In this document: in pieces, positions 35,424 to 44,061 of the stretch
Position numbering within the stretch: position 1 is the stretch's first letter
Layout: each line of letters opens with the position of its first letter
Origin: an uncultured Pseudoxanthomonas sp.
Lineage (GTDB): Bacteria; Pseudomonadota; Gammaproteobacteria; Xanthomonadales; Xanthomonadaceae
Assembly (NCBI RefSeq): GCF_946886695.1
Contig: NZ_CAMPJD010000028.1
Coordinates: forward strand, 1 to 54,158
Direction of reading: 5' to 3'
DNA length: 54,158 nucleotides
Notes under the pieces: generated by a model
The model's database searches: none
The model's input: only the letters and a program-made list of their open reading frames with translations
Told to the model about the DNA's origin: nothing
Program-made: the position numbers and the translations under genes

Positions 35424-37223
35424 GTGAATTCATATTCCTCATTCAACCGTTCGCGTCGTCGTCCTCTCGTCGCTGCGCTCGCCGCAATCGTCGCCTTCGG
35501 AGCCTTCGCGGGTGCGGCATCCGCGGGCGATGTCAGTACCGCCGGTCTACGCGATGGCGAAACCTACGACCGGTTCATCGTGAAGTACCGCGATGGCAGC
35601 AGCGCACGCGCCAGCAGTGCGACGCTGCAGCGCTCACTGGTGGGCGCGGTATCGCGTGCCGCGTTGGGGTCCGCGAACGGCAAGGCGGTAAGCGCCGCGA
35701 AGTTGCGCCGCCTCGGCATTGGTGCGGAGCTGGTGCGGACCTCGCGCAAGCTGGACCGCGTCGAAGCCGAAAGCCTGCTGCGCCAACTGGCGACCGACCC
35801 GGACGTCGAGTTCGCCGAGGTGGATGCGCGTCGCTATGCGCGCCTCGTCCCCAATGACACCTACTACAACCAGTATCAGTGGCACTTCAAGGATCCGGTC
35901 GGCGGCATCAACCTGCCGGCGGCTTGGGACAACGCGACCGGCGCGGGCGTCGTGGTCGCGGTGCTGGACACCGGCATCACCGCGCACAGCGATCTCGATG
36001 CGAACATCCTGCCCGGCTACGATTTCATCAGCGACACGTTCGTGTCCCGCGATGGCGACCTCCGCGATGCCGATCCGCGCGACGAGGGCGACTGGAATCC
36101 GGTGGCGGGCGAATGCTATGCCGGCTCGCCGGTGCAGGACAGCAGCTGGCACGGTACCCATGTCGCGGGAACGGTTGCGGAAGTGACCAACAACGCCAAG
36201 GGCATGGCGGGCGGCGCGTTCGATGCGAAGGTGGTGCCGGCGCGCGTGCTGGGCCGGTGCGGCGGCTACACCTCGGACATTTCCGATGCGGTGATCTGGG
36301 CGTCCGGCGGCACCGTCGCCGGGGTGCCGGCCAACGCGAATCCCGCGGAAGTGATCAACCTGAGCTTGGGCGGATCGGGTGCCTGCAGCACCGTTGAACA
36401 GAATGCGTTCAACCTGGCCATCGCGAACGGCAGCACGGTCGTCGTGGCGGCGGGCAACGATGCCGGCAACGTGAGCGGATACTCGCCCGGCAACTGCGCC
36501 GGCGTCATCACCGTGGCCGCGACGCGCATCACCGGCGGCATCGCCTCGTATTCCAACTATGGCACGCGTGTCGACATTTCGGCGCCGGGCGGTGGTGGCG
36601 GCGTGGACGGCAATCCGGGTGGCTACGTCTGGTCCACCGGCAACGAGGGCGCAACGGTGCCCACCACCGAGACCTACTTCGGCCTGGGTGGTACCTCCAT
36701 GTCCGCGCCGCACGTGGCGGCGGTCGTCGCGTTGATGCAGAGCGTCGCCGATACGCCGCTGACGCCTGCGCAGGTGCTGGCCACGTTGAAGTCGACGGCG
36801 CGTCCGTTCCCGGTCGCGCCACCTGCCAATCGGCCGATCGGTGCGGGCATCGTCAATGCGGCCGCTGCGGTACAGGCCGTCATCAATGGCGGCGAGCCTC
36901 CGACGGCGACCTTGCTGACCAACAACGTGGCCGTCGGCGGCAACACGGGCGCGAAGGACGCCGTCATCCAGTACGCCCTCGTCGTGCCTGCCGGCGCCAC
37001 CAGTCTGTCGTTCATCAGCTATGGGGGCAGTGGCAATGCCGATGTCTACGTGAAGTTCGGCAGCGCGGCCACGGCGACCAACTACGATCTGCGGTCGGCA
37101 CGCCCCGGCAACAATGAGGTGATCAACATCGCTGCGCCGCAGGCGGGCACGTATTACGTGTCACTGGTGGGCAAGACGAAGTTCGCCAACGTCAGCCTGA
37201 GGGGCAGCTTCACCGCGCCGTGA
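35424..37223 (+). CDS. S8 family extracellular serine protease (subtilisin-like) with PPC domain
   Basis: Secreted protease of 599 residues. Signal peptide at 1-34 (LVAALAAIVAFGAFAGAASA), an inhibitor-I9-like propeptide at about 45-140 (DRFIVKYRDGS ... DVEFAEVDARRYARL), the catalytic domain at about 150-490, and a C-terminal pre-peptidase (PPC) beta-domain at about 505-599. Catalytic triad: D182 (AVLDTGI), H243 (WHGTHVAGTV) and S425 (GGTSMSAPHVAA); the oxyanion Asn is in VVAAGNDAGN. The GTG start has GGAG about 8 nt upstream. This domain order is that of xanthomonad extracellular proteases exported by the T2SS, and the gene sits inside the T2SS locus, so it is probably a substrate. Ends with a strong terminator before gspF. 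Confidence 0.94.
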   Translation: MNSYSSFNRSRRRPLVAALAAIVAFGAFAGAASAGDVSTAGLRDGETYDRFIVKYRDGSSARASSATLQRSLVGAVSRAALGSANGKAVSAAKLRRLGIGAELVRTSRKLDRVEAESLLRQLATDPDVEFAEVDARRYARLVPNDTYYNQYQWHFKDPVGGINLPAAWDNATGAGVVVAVLDTGITAHSDLDANILPGYDFISDTFVSRDGDLRDADPRDEGDWNPVAGECYAGSPVQDSSWHGTHVAGTVAEVTNNAKGMAGGAFDAKVVPARVLGRCGGYTSDISDAVIWASGGTVAGVPANANPAEVINLSLGGSGACSTVEQNAFNLAIANGSTVVVAAGNDAGNVSGYSPGNCAGVITVAATRITGGIASYSNYGTRVDISAPGGGGGVDGNPGGYVWSTGNEGATVPTTETYFGLGGTSMSAPHVAAVVALMQSVADTPLTPAQVLATLKSTARPFPVAPPANRPIGAGIVNAAAAVQAVINGGEPPTATLLTNNVAVGGNTGAKDAVIQYALVVPAGATSLSFISYGGSGNADVYVKFGSAATATNYDLRSARPGNNEVINIAAPQAGTYYVSLVGKTKFANVSLRGSFTAP

Positions 37224-37245
37224 CGGTACGCGCGGATGCGATGCG

Positions 37246-37269
37246 ACGGCCCCGGCATGCCGGGGCCGT
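37246..37269 (+). terminator. Terminator after the S8 protease gene
   Basis: A 10-bp perfect stem ACGGCCCCGG/CCGGGGCCGT with a CATG loop, followed by TTTCATGT. It isolates the protease from gspF, whose ATG is 83 bp further on, so gspF-D must have its own promoter in between. Confidence 0.85.
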
Positions 37270-37351
37270 TTCATGTCGCAGTCACGTATCCCTGCATGAC
37301 GTTGCCCGGCGGAATGCGGTAACTTTGCGCATTCCCCGACCAGCGTCCCGC

Positions 37352-38566
37352 ATGCCGCTTTTCCGCTACAAGGCACTTGATGCACACGGCGAGATGCTGG
37401 AAGGCCAGATGGAGGCCGCCAGCGACGCCGAGGTGGTGGCGCGCCTGCAGGAGCAGGGCCATCTGCCGGTCGAGGCCGCGCTGGCCGTTGCCGGAGGTGG
37501 ACGCAGCTGGGGCCAGTTGTGGCGGCCGAACGCGTTTGCGGGCGGTCGGCTGGTGCAGTTCACCCAGCAACTGGCGACGTTGCTGGGCGCAGGCCAGCCG
37601 CTGGATCGTGCGCTGGGCATCCTGCTGGACCTGCCCGAGGACGACAAGGCACGGCGGGTCATCAGTGACGTTCGCGATGCCGTGCGGGGCGGTGCGCCGC
37701 TGTCCACGGCACTGGACCGTCAGCATGGCCTCTTTTCCCGCCTGTACATCAACATGGTGCGCGCGGGCGAAGCGGGTGGCAGCCTGCACGATACGCTGCA
37801 GCGGCTGGGCGATTACCTCGAGCGCAGCCGCGCGCTGAAGGGGCGCGTGGTCAATGCGCTGGTGTATCCGGCCATCCTGCTGGTGGTGGTTGGCCTGGCG
37901 CTGTTGTTCCTGCTGGGTTATGTGGTCCCGCAGTTCGCGGTGATGTACGAGAGTCTGGATGTCGCGTTGCCGTGGTTCACGCGCGGCGTGCTGTGGATGG
38001 GCAGCTTCGTGCGTGATTTCTGGTTCGTGCTGGTCGCGGTGCCATTGCTGACGGTGCTCTGGTTCGACCGCCGCCGCCGCGATCCCGTATTCCGTGGCCG
38101 GCTGGATGCATGGTTGCTGGACAGGCCGCTGGCGGGACCGTTGCTGGCCCGGCTGGAAACCGCGCGCCTGGCACGCACGCTGGGCACGCTGCTGAAAAAC
38201 GGGGTGCCATTGCTGACGGCGCTGGGCATCGCCCGCAACGTACTGGGCAATCGGGCTTTGGCGGCCGATGTCGATGCCGCCGCCGAGGATGTGAAGAACG
38301 GCCACGGCCTGTCCGCGTCGCTGGCCAAGGGCAAGCGCTTTCCGCGGCTCGCCCTGCAGATGATCCAGGTGGGCGAGGAGTCCGGTGCCTTGGACAGCAT
38401 GCTGCTGAAGACGGCCGAAACCTTCGAGCAGGAAACCGCTCAGGTGCTGGACCGTATGCTGGCGGCCCTGGTGCCTGCCATCACGCTGGTCCTGGCGGGC
38501 GTCGTGGGCATCGTCATCGTCGCCGTGCTGGTCCCGCTGTACGATCTGACCGGCGCCATCAATTGA
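37352..38566 (+). CDS. gspF: Type II secretion inner-membrane platform protein GspF/XpsF
   Basis: Polytopic platform protein of 404 residues with the duplicated GspF fold: two cytoplasmic helical domains (about 60-165 and 265-370) and three transmembrane helices (about 170-190, 220-240, 375-400). Starts MPLFRYKALDAHGEMLEGQMEA, the normal N-terminus. FTQQLATLLGAGQPLDRALGIL and ARTLGTLLKNGVPLLTALGIAR are the paired repeats, and PLYDLTGAIN ends the protein. A longer open frame back to 37220 crosses the protease terminator and is rejected. First gene of the gspF-D transcript; gspG follows 22 bp later. Confidence 0.95.
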   Translation: MPLFRYKALDAHGEMLEGQMEAASDAEVVARLQEQGHLPVEAALAVAGGGRSWGQLWRPNAFAGGRLVQFTQQLATLLGAGQPLDRALGILLDLPEDDKARRVISDVRDAVRGGAPLSTALDRQHGLFSRLYINMVRAGEAGGSLHDTLQRLGDYLERSRALKGRVVNALVYPAILLVVVGLALLFLLGYVVPQFAVMYESLDVALPWFTRGVLWMGSFVRDFWFVLVAVPLLTVLWFDRRRRDPVFRGRLDAWLLDRPLAGPLLARLETARLARTLGTLLKNGVPLLTALGIARNVLGNRALAADVDAAAEDVKNGHGLSASLAKGKRFPRLALQMIQVGEESGALDSMLLKTAETFEQETAQVLDRMLAALVPAITLVLAGVVGIVIVAVLVPLYDLTGAIN

Positions 38567-38588
38567 GAACACTGGAGAGCCCGCCACC

Positions 38589-39023
38589 ATGTCCCGCATG
38601 CGCACCATGAACGCGTTCCATTCCCCCAGGTCGCAGCAGGGCTTCAGCCTGCTGGAAATCATCATCGTGCTGGTGCTGATCGGCGGCATCCTGGTGCTGG
38701 TGGGCAGCCGCGTGATGGGCGGCGCCGACAGCGGCAAGGTGAAGCTGGCGCAGTCGCAGTTGCAGACGCTGTCCGGCAAGGTCGAGACCTTCCAACTGGA
38801 TACCGGCCATTACCCCACGCAGCTGTCGGACCTGGTGACACAGCCGGGCAACGCGGCCGGCTGGCTGGGCCCGTACGCGAAGGAAAGCGAACTGCAGGAT
38901 CCGTGGAAGAATCCGATTGAATACCGTATTCCCGGCGAAACACAGCGCTTCGACCTGATCAGCCTCGGCGCCGATGGCAAGGCGGGCGGCGACAGCGTCA
39001 ATGCGGATATCAAGAACGAATAA
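38589..39023 (+). CDS. gspG: Type II secretion major pseudopilin GspG/XpsG
   Basis: Main subunit of the periplasmic pseudopilus, 144 residues as precursor. The prepilin site is QQG/FSLLEIIIVLVLIGGIL, with the expected Glu at +5. The C-terminal part has the GspG pattern PTQLSDLV, WLGPYAKESELQDPWKNPIEYRIPG and LISLGADGKAGGDSVNADI, including the calcium-binding loop. The leader before the cleavage Gly is long (18 residues); Met4 or Met7 may be the true start. The prepilin peptidase is not encoded in this window. Confidence 0.95.
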   Translation: MSRMRTMNAFHSPRSQQGFSLLEIIIVLVLIGGILVLVGSRVMGGADSGKVKLAQSQLQTLSGKVETFQLDTGHYPTQLSDLVTQPGNAAGWLGPYAKESELQDPWKNPIEYRIPGETQRFDLISLGADGKAGGDSVNADIKNE

Positions 39024-39041
39024 GCGCCTGCGTCCGCGACC

Positions 39042-39551
39042 GTGGCATTCCGCCGCGCCACTTCACCGGTGACCGCCACCAGGCCCGTGGACTCCAGGGC
39101 GCGCATGGGGGGCTTCACCCTGCTGGAAACATTGCTCGTCATGACCTTGATGGCGGCCGCCACCTTGCTGGCGGCGATGATGTTCACCGGTGGGATGGAG
39201 GGCATGCGCCTGCGTTCGGAATCCAAGGAGATCGCGGCGCAGCTGCGCTACACGCGTGCACGTGCCATCGCCACGGGACAGCCGCAGCGTTTTCTCGTGG
39301 ATCCGCGCGCGCATCGATGGGAGGCCGCCGGTGAACGCCATGGCGACATCGATGCTTCGTTGTCGGTGCGCTTCACCGGCGCACGGCAGGCGCAGGCGCG
39401 CGCCGGCGAAGGCGCGATCCTGTTCTTTCCCGATGGTGGCTCGACCGGGGGACGCGTCACCCTTGCGGCCGGACAGGCGGCATGGAGTGCCGACGTAGCA
39501 TGGCTGACCGGTGAAGTGCGCCTGGTGCGCGATGCGGTCGCTGCGCGATGA
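39042..39551 (+). CDS. gspH: Type II secretion minor pseudopilin GspH/XpsH
   Basis: Minor pseudopilin of 169 residues. Prepilin site GG/FTLLETLLVMTLMAAATLLAA near residue 24, followed by the GspH pattern ESKEIAAQLRYTRARAIATGQPQRFLVDP and a C-terminal beta-domain with LFFPDGGSTGGRVTL (the STGG signature of GspH). GTG start at 39042; ATG at 39105 would leave almost no leader and is less likely. The stop overlaps the gspI start (ATGA). Confidence 0.92.
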   Translation: MAFRRATSPVTATRPVDSRARMGGFTLLETLLVMTLMAAATLLAAMMFTGGMEGMRLRSESKEIAAQLRYTRARAIATGQPQRFLVDPRAHRWEAAGERHGDIDASLSVRFTGARQAQARAGEGAILFFPDGGSTGGRVTLAAGQAAWSADVAWLTGEVRLVRDAVAAR

Positions 39552-39979
39552 GCATTCCCGCGCGACGGCAGCAACGCGGCTTCACCCTGCTCGAAGTCAT
39601 CGTGGCATTCGCGCTGCTGGCGCTGGCGTTGACATTGCTGCTCGGCGCGCTCTCGGGCGCGAGCCGGCAGGTGCGGACATCGGCCGACAGCAGCCACGCC
39701 ACGCTGCATGCGCAGTCGCTGCTCGCCCAGCTGGGCACCGGCGAAATCCTGCAACCCGGTCGGCAGGAAGGCAGCTTCGATGGCAACCGCTACCGCTGGC
39801 AACTGGAAGTGTCGCCCTTCGCCGACCCACTGGCGGCGCGTGCGCAGCGCGACGCAGGCGCACCGCAATTGCTGGATGTGCGCCTGCTGGTGAGCTGGGG
39901 CGATGCGCGCGACCAGTCCCTGCAGTGGCGGACATTGCGGCTGGCGCCGCGCGACATCAACCAGGCGACGCTGCCATGA
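39548..39979 (+). CDS. gspI: Type II secretion minor pseudopilin GspI/XpsI
   Basis: Minor pseudopilin of 143 residues with prepilin site RG/FTLLEVIVAFALLALALTLLL at residues 11-12. The globular part includes YRWQLEVSPFAD and SWGDARDQSLQWRTLRLAP, the GspI-type end with a conserved basic-hydrophobic strand. GspI nucleates the tip complex with GspJ and GspK, the next two genes. Coupled on both sides by 4-bp ATGA overlaps. Confidence 0.93.
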   Translation: MSIPARRQQRGFTLLEVIVAFALLALALTLLLGALSGASRQVRTSADSSHATLHAQSLLAQLGTGEILQPGRQEGSFDGNRYRWQLEVSPFADPLAARAQRDAGAPQLLDVRLLVSWGDARDQSLQWRTLRLAPRDINQATLP

Positions 39980-40647
39980 GATCGGCGCATCAGCGCGGCT
40001 TCACCCTGATCGAAGTGCTGGTGGCGCTGGTGTTGCTGGCCGCCGGGCTGGCGCTGGCCTTCGCCACCCTGCGGTCGTCCACCGCGGTCGTCACGCGCGG
40101 AGAGGACATGGCGCAGGCAAGCGAGCGCATGCGCGCCGTGCACGGTTACCTGCGCGCACGCCTGGCGTCGGCGCAACCCATCGTGTTCGCGACCGATCGC
40201 GGCTCCCTTCGAGAGGCCCGCTTCATCGGCACGCCGCAACGCATGCGTTTCGTGGCCGACCTGCCGGACTACCTGGGATACGGCGGGCCCTATCTGCACG
40301 ACGTGGGGGTCGATGACGCAGGTCGTTTGCAGGTGCTGTTCGCCGTCGCGCAACCGGACGCCTCGCTGGAGGATGCCGATCTGCGGGCACGCGGACTGCG
40401 CGCCGAGCGCCTGGCTGACGGTCTGCGCGCGGTGCGTTTCCGTTATCGCGGACTGGATGCCGACAACCGGCTGGGCCCATGGCAGGACCGCTGGGAAACC
40501 TCGGAAATGCTCCCTTTGCAGGTGAAAGTCGAAATGGACGCCGTGCGCGGCGGGCGCTGGCCCGACCTGGTGGTCACGCTGGTGCGCAGCGAAGGCGGCG
40601 CGGGTGGCGGGCTGCTTCCCGGTGGCGGGAGTCCGGTACTGCCATGA
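39976..40647 (+). CDS. gspJ: Type II secretion minor pseudopilin GspJ/XpsJ
   Basis: Tip pseudopilin of 223 residues. ATG 39976 inside the gspI stop gives the leader MRSAHQRG and the site [21 protein letters not shown]. The long beta-rich domain ([54 protein letters not shown]) fits GspJ, the largest of the GspH-J group. A longer open frame back to 39511 overlaps gspI and is an artefact. Confidence 0.92.
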   Translation: MRSAHQRGFTLIEVLVALVLLAAGLALAFATLRSSTAVVTRGEDMAQASERMRAVHGYLRARLASAQPIVFATDRGSLREARFIGTPQRMRFVADLPDYLGYGGPYLHDVGVDDAGRLQVLFAVAQPDASLEDADLRARGLRAERLADGLRAVRFRYRGLDADNRLGPWQDRWETSEMLPLQVKVEMDAVRGGRWPDLVVTLVRSEGGAGGGLLPGGGSPVLP

Positions 40648-41495
40648 GACATCAGCACGGCGCCGCGTTGTTGATCGTGTTGTGGCTGGTGGCGCTGCTC
40701 ACCGCGCTGGTGGGGGCGTTCGCACTGACGGCACGGATGGAGGCGTTGCAGGGAAAGGTGGGCAGTCGCGGCACGGTGGCGCAGGAGATCGCGCGCTCCG
40801 GCATGGAATACGCGCTGGTACGCGTGGCGGACCGCAATCCGGAGACGCACTGGCAACCCAATGGCCGCGCGTACGCCTGGAGGTTCGATGGCCATGACGT
40901 GCAGGTGCGCATCATCGACGAAACCGGCAAGGTGGATCTCAACCAGGCCGACATGTCGCTTCTGTCGCGCCTGATGCAGGCGCTCGGGCAACCGGCCGAT
41001 GCGAGCGACGTGATCGCCGCGGCGATCGTGGACTGGCGTGATGCCGACAACCTCAGCCAGCCCGTCGGTGGCGCGGAGGACGGCGACTATGCAGCGGCGG
41101 GGCGCGACTACGGCGCCAAGGACGCGCCGTTCGAAACCCTCGCGGAAGTCGAACAGGTCCTGGGCATGACACCTGAGTTGTACGCACAGTTGGCGCCGTT
41201 CCTCACCCTGTATTCGGGGCGCGGCCAGCCCGATGCGACCTACGCGCAGGGGCCGGTGCTGGTCGCGATGGGGGTGGATGCGACGGCATGGCTGGCGCAG
41301 CGCAACGCGACCGGTGTCACGGGAAGCAATCAACTCGTCGGTGCCGGCAGCGGCACGTATAGTATCGAGAGCCGTGCGCGGCTGGCCGATGGCCGCGAGG
41401 CGTCGTTATGGACAGTGGTGCGCGCGGGAGCCAGCCCGGTACCGGGTTCGGCTTATACCTTGTTGCGCTGGGAGGAGGGAGCGGCACCACAATGA
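40644..41495 (+). CDS. gspK: Type II secretion minor pseudopilin GspK/XpsK
   Basis: Capping pseudopilin of 283 residues. The prepilin site is [24 protein letters not shown], with Leu at +5 instead of the usual Glu, as is normal for GspK. The protein then has the alpha-helical GspK domain: [85 protein letters not shown]. Coupled to gspJ (ATGA) and to gspL. Confidence 0.94.
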   Translation: MRHQHGAALLIVLWLVALLTALVGAFALTARMEALQGKVGSRGTVAQEIARSGMEYALVRVADRNPETHWQPNGRAYAWRFDGHDVQVRIIDETGKVDLNQADMSLLSRLMQALGQPADASDVIAAAIVDWRDADNLSQPVGGAEDGDYAAAGRDYGAKDAPFETLAEVEQVLGMTPELYAQLAPFLTLYSGRGQPDATYAQGPVLVAMGVDATAWLAQRNATGVTGSNQLVGAGSGTYSIESRARLADGREASLWTVVRAGASPVPGSAYTLLRWEEGAAPQ

Positions 41496-42634
41496 GCGGC
41501 GTACGCGACACCTTGCAGCAGTTCCGGGCGCGACTGGGCCCTGGGCCACGCAGTTTCCTGGCGTGGTGGGGACAGGCGCTGGCGACCTGGTTGCCGGCGC
41601 GCTGGCGCATGCTGCTCGGCCTGACCCGCGACCGGCTGTTCTTCCAGTACCAGGCTGACGAACTCGAGATGACATGGGGGGAGGGCACGCAACGCCATGT
41701 GTTGGCGCGCCTGCCCGCCACGACCACGCCCGACGACCTGCGCGCGCTGCTCGGCAGCCGCCTCGCGAACCTGCCGCGCTGGTGGTTGGTGCCGCCGGGC
41801 ATGGTGCTGCGTCGACGCCTGTTGCTGCCGGCGGCGGCAGCGGATCGCCTGCGCGATGTGCTGCGGTTCGAACTCGACCGGCAGACGCCTTTCACCGCGA
41901 ACGAGGCCTGCTTCGATGCGCGCGTGCTGGGCGTCCGTGAAGACGGCCAACTCGATGTCGAATTGGCGGCGGTGCCGAAATCCGCATTCGCCGGGGGCCT
42001 GGGCCGACTGGGTGCGTTGGCGGGCGGACTGGCGGGGGCTGACGTTGAAGATGCGGACGGCGCGCCGCTGGGCGTGAACCTGCTGCCCGAGGACGCGCGC
42101 GTGGCCCGCCAGGCACCGCAGCGCGGATTGCACCTGACGCTGGCGGCGGTCGCGGTGATCGCACTGGTGTTCGGTGCCTGGGCGGTGCTCGACAATCGGC
42201 GCGCGGCCGCAGACGTCTTCGCCGCACAGGTGGAAAGCCGTGCAGAAGAAGCGCGGCAGGTGGCGTCGCGACGGCAGCAACTCGTCGATCTCGTCGCCGG
42301 TACGGCCACGTTGAACCAGACCAGCGCACAACGCCCCACCGCGCTGGAAGTGATGGACGATGTGACCCGGCGCCTGCCTGACAACACCTATCTCGAGAAG
42401 CTGGCCATCGAGGGTGATCGGCTGACGCTGATCGGTTTCAGCCCGGAGGCATCCGGGTTGGTCGCGCGCCTGCAGGAATCGCCGCTGTGGCGCAATCCCG
42501 CCTTGAGCGGCGCGCTGCAGCCCGACCCGCGCACGCGCATGGACCGCTTCACCCTTACCGCCGAATTGCTGGGCAAGCGGGATCCCGCCAACGCGGGCAC
42601 GCAGGGAGGCGCCGATGCCGCTGGTCGTGACTGA
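41492..42634 (+). CDS. gspL: Type II secretion assembly-platform protein GspL/XpsL
   Basis: Bitopic inner-membrane protein of 380 residues that recruits GspE. The N-terminal actin-like cytoplasmic domain spans about 40-200 ([24 protein letters not shown]), one transmembrane helix at about 210-232 ([21 protein letters not shown]), then a coiled coil and a PilN-like periplasmic domain ([42 protein letters not shown]). ATG 41492 overlaps the gspK stop by 4 bp; a longer frame to 41408 lies within gspK. Overlaps gspM by 20 bp. Confidence 0.92.
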   Translation: MSGVRDTLQQFRARLGPGPRSFLAWWGQALATWLPARWRMLLGLTRDRLFFQYQADELEMTWGEGTQRHVLARLPATTTPDDLRALLGSRLANLPRWWLVPPGMVLRRRLLLPAAAADRLRDVLRFELDRQTPFTANEACFDARVLGVREDGQLDVELAAVPKSAFAGGLGRLGALAGGLAGADVEDADGAPLGVNLLPEDARVARQAPQRGLHLTLAAVAVIALVFGAWAVLDNRRAAADVFAAQVESRAEEARQVASRRQQLVDLVAGTATLNQTSAQRPTALEVMDDVTRRLPDNTYLEKLAIEGDRLTLIGFSPEASGLVARLQESPLWRNPALSGALQPDPRTRMDRFTLTAELLGKRDPANAGTQGGADAAGRD

Positions 42635-43235
42635 GCGTGACCGCTGGCTGGCCCTGGCGCTGCTGCTGGTGGCGCTGCTGCTCGGCTATCTGGTGCTGGT
42701 CCATCCCTGGTGGACGGTGCCGATGCAGGACGTGAACGCTCGCGTTGCCGAACTGCGCGACCGCGAACTGCGCATCCGCACCCAGCTCCAGCAGGCACCG
42801 CAGGTGCAGCGCGAACTGGCCGCGGCGCTGGCGCAGCAGGCGCAGCGCCCGGGGTTCCTGCCCGAAGCGACGGTTGAACTCGCCACCGCCGGGCTGGTGC
42901 AGCGGCTGGAAACCATCGTCAGGCAGGCCAGTCCCGGCAACCGCAGTTGTGCCATCGCCAACCAGTCGCCGCTGGCGATCGCCGGCCGGGAGGTCTATCC
43001 GCGCGTGGTGGTGCAGGTACGCCTGCGCTGTGGTGCGCCGGAACTGGCGTCGGTGCTGCACCAGATCGAGTCCGGCAGCCCGCGGTTGTTCGTCGAGAAT
43101 CTCAACATCCTCGCGCAGCGGTATGCGTTCCAGGCCAGCGAAAGCGGTGCAGGCGGGTTGGACGTGAACTTCGACCTGTACGGTTATCTCAAGCCCACGC
43201 CCGCCGCCGTGCAGGAGCCACCCCGTGCGCCTTGA
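42615..43235 (+). CDS. gspM: Type II secretion assembly-platform protein GspM/XpsM
   Basis: Bitopic partner of GspL, 206 residues. A short cytoplasmic start ([11 protein letters not shown]), one transmembrane helix (LALALLLVALLLGYLVLVHPWW, about 12-33), a coiled coil (VNARVAELRDRELRIRTQLQQAPQVQRELAAAL) and a ferredoxin-like periplasmic domain with LRCGAPELASVLHQIESGSPRLFVENLNI, the GspMb pattern. Starts 20 bp inside gspL and overlaps gspN by 11 bp. In Xanthomonas XpsL, XpsM and XpsN form one complex. Confidence 0.9.
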   Translation: MPLVVTERDRWLALALLLVALLLGYLVLVHPWWTVPMQDVNARVAELRDRELRIRTQLQQAPQVQRELAAALAQQAQRPGFLPEATVELATAGLVQRLETIVRQASPGNRSCAIANQSPLAIAGREVYPRVVVQVRLRCGAPELASVLHQIESGSPRLFVENLNILAQRYAFQASESGAGGLDVNFDLYGYLKPTPAAVQEPPRAP

Positions 43236-44052
43236 GACCTGGACCGCGCGCACTTGGATACTCGCCGTGACGGCGGGATGGGCGGTGCTGGTCGCGCTGC
43301 TGGCGCTGTTCGGCCTGGGCGGCCGCATCACGCCGTTGCCTGCCGATCCGGCCCTCGTGCAAGCATTGCCCCGCCTGCCTCCTGGCCCGCCGGAACGCCT
43401 GGGTGAGTTGACCCGGTACGCGGAGGTCGGCGAACGGCCGCTGTTCTCGGAGGACCGCCGGCCCAAACCGTTCTTCCTGTCCGGCGAGGAAGCTGCTGCG
43501 CCGGCCTTCGATCTGGTGCTGAGCAGCGTGCTGATCACGCCAGCGCTGGAACTGGCCATCGTCCAGCCTGCTCAGGGCGGCGAGGGGCTGCGGGTGAAGG
43601 TGGGCGAATCCCCGGCGGGCTTCCCGGGTTGGCGATTGAGCGAACTGGCACCGCGCCGGGCCGTGTTCGACGGCCCTGAAGGTCGGCGTGAGCTGGAACT
43701 GCGCGTCTTCGACGGCGCAGGTGGCCAGCCGCCCACTCCCCTTGTGGGCGGATCGCCGCCGGTGTCCGTCCCGCCGGCCGGTGTGCCCATGCCCGCGCCC
43801 ATGCCGGGCAGCCGCACGACCGGCGGCAACAATGGCCCCGCCGTCATGCCGACCGTGCCGTCGCCGGCTGCACAAGGGCCCGTGCCCGCGCCTTCGCCAC
43901 CACGCTCCAGCGACGCGACGGCCGCACCGGCCACGACCACCGACCAGCAGATGGAAGCCATCCGCCAGCGCATCGAACAGCGCCGCGCGCAGCTGCGCCA
44001 GCAGCAGGCGCAACCCACCACGCCGCCGGCAACGCCCGGCAAGACACAGTAG
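43225..44052 (+). CDS. gspN: Type II secretion protein N/XpsN (GspC-like)
   Basis: A 275-residue bitopic protein: one transmembrane helix (about 10-31), then a GspC-type homology region (PLFSEDRRPKPFFL; VLSSVLITPALELAIVQ; GWRLSELAPRRAVFDGPEGRRELELRVF, about 70-165). A long Pro/Ala/Gly-rich tail follows at about 170-240, and it ends in a short Gln/Arg helix (DQQMEAIRQRIEQRRAQLRQQQ). Since no separate gspC is in the cluster, XpsN presumably makes the contact with the secretin N0 domain. GTG start overlapping gspM by 11 bp. Confidence 0.87.
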   Translation: MRLETWTARTWILAVTAGWAVLVALLALFGLGGRITPLPADPALVQALPRLPPGPPERLGELTRYAEVGERPLFSEDRRPKPFFLSGEEAAAPAFDLVLSSVLITPALELAIVQPAQGGEGLRVKVGESPAGFPGWRLSELAPRRAVFDGPEGRRELELRVFDGAGGQPPTPLVGGSPPVSVPPAGVPMPAPMPGSRTTGGNNGPAVMPTVPSPAAQGPVPAPSPPRSSDATAAPATTTDQQMEAIRQRIEQRRAQLRQQQAQPTTPPATPGKTQ

Positions 44053-44061
44053 AGTGCCGGC

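Noticed and set aside
37220..37351. Upstream extension of gspF overlapping the protease stop
   Set aside because: It reads through a clear terminator hairpin and adds an Arg/His-rich leader absent from GspF proteins.
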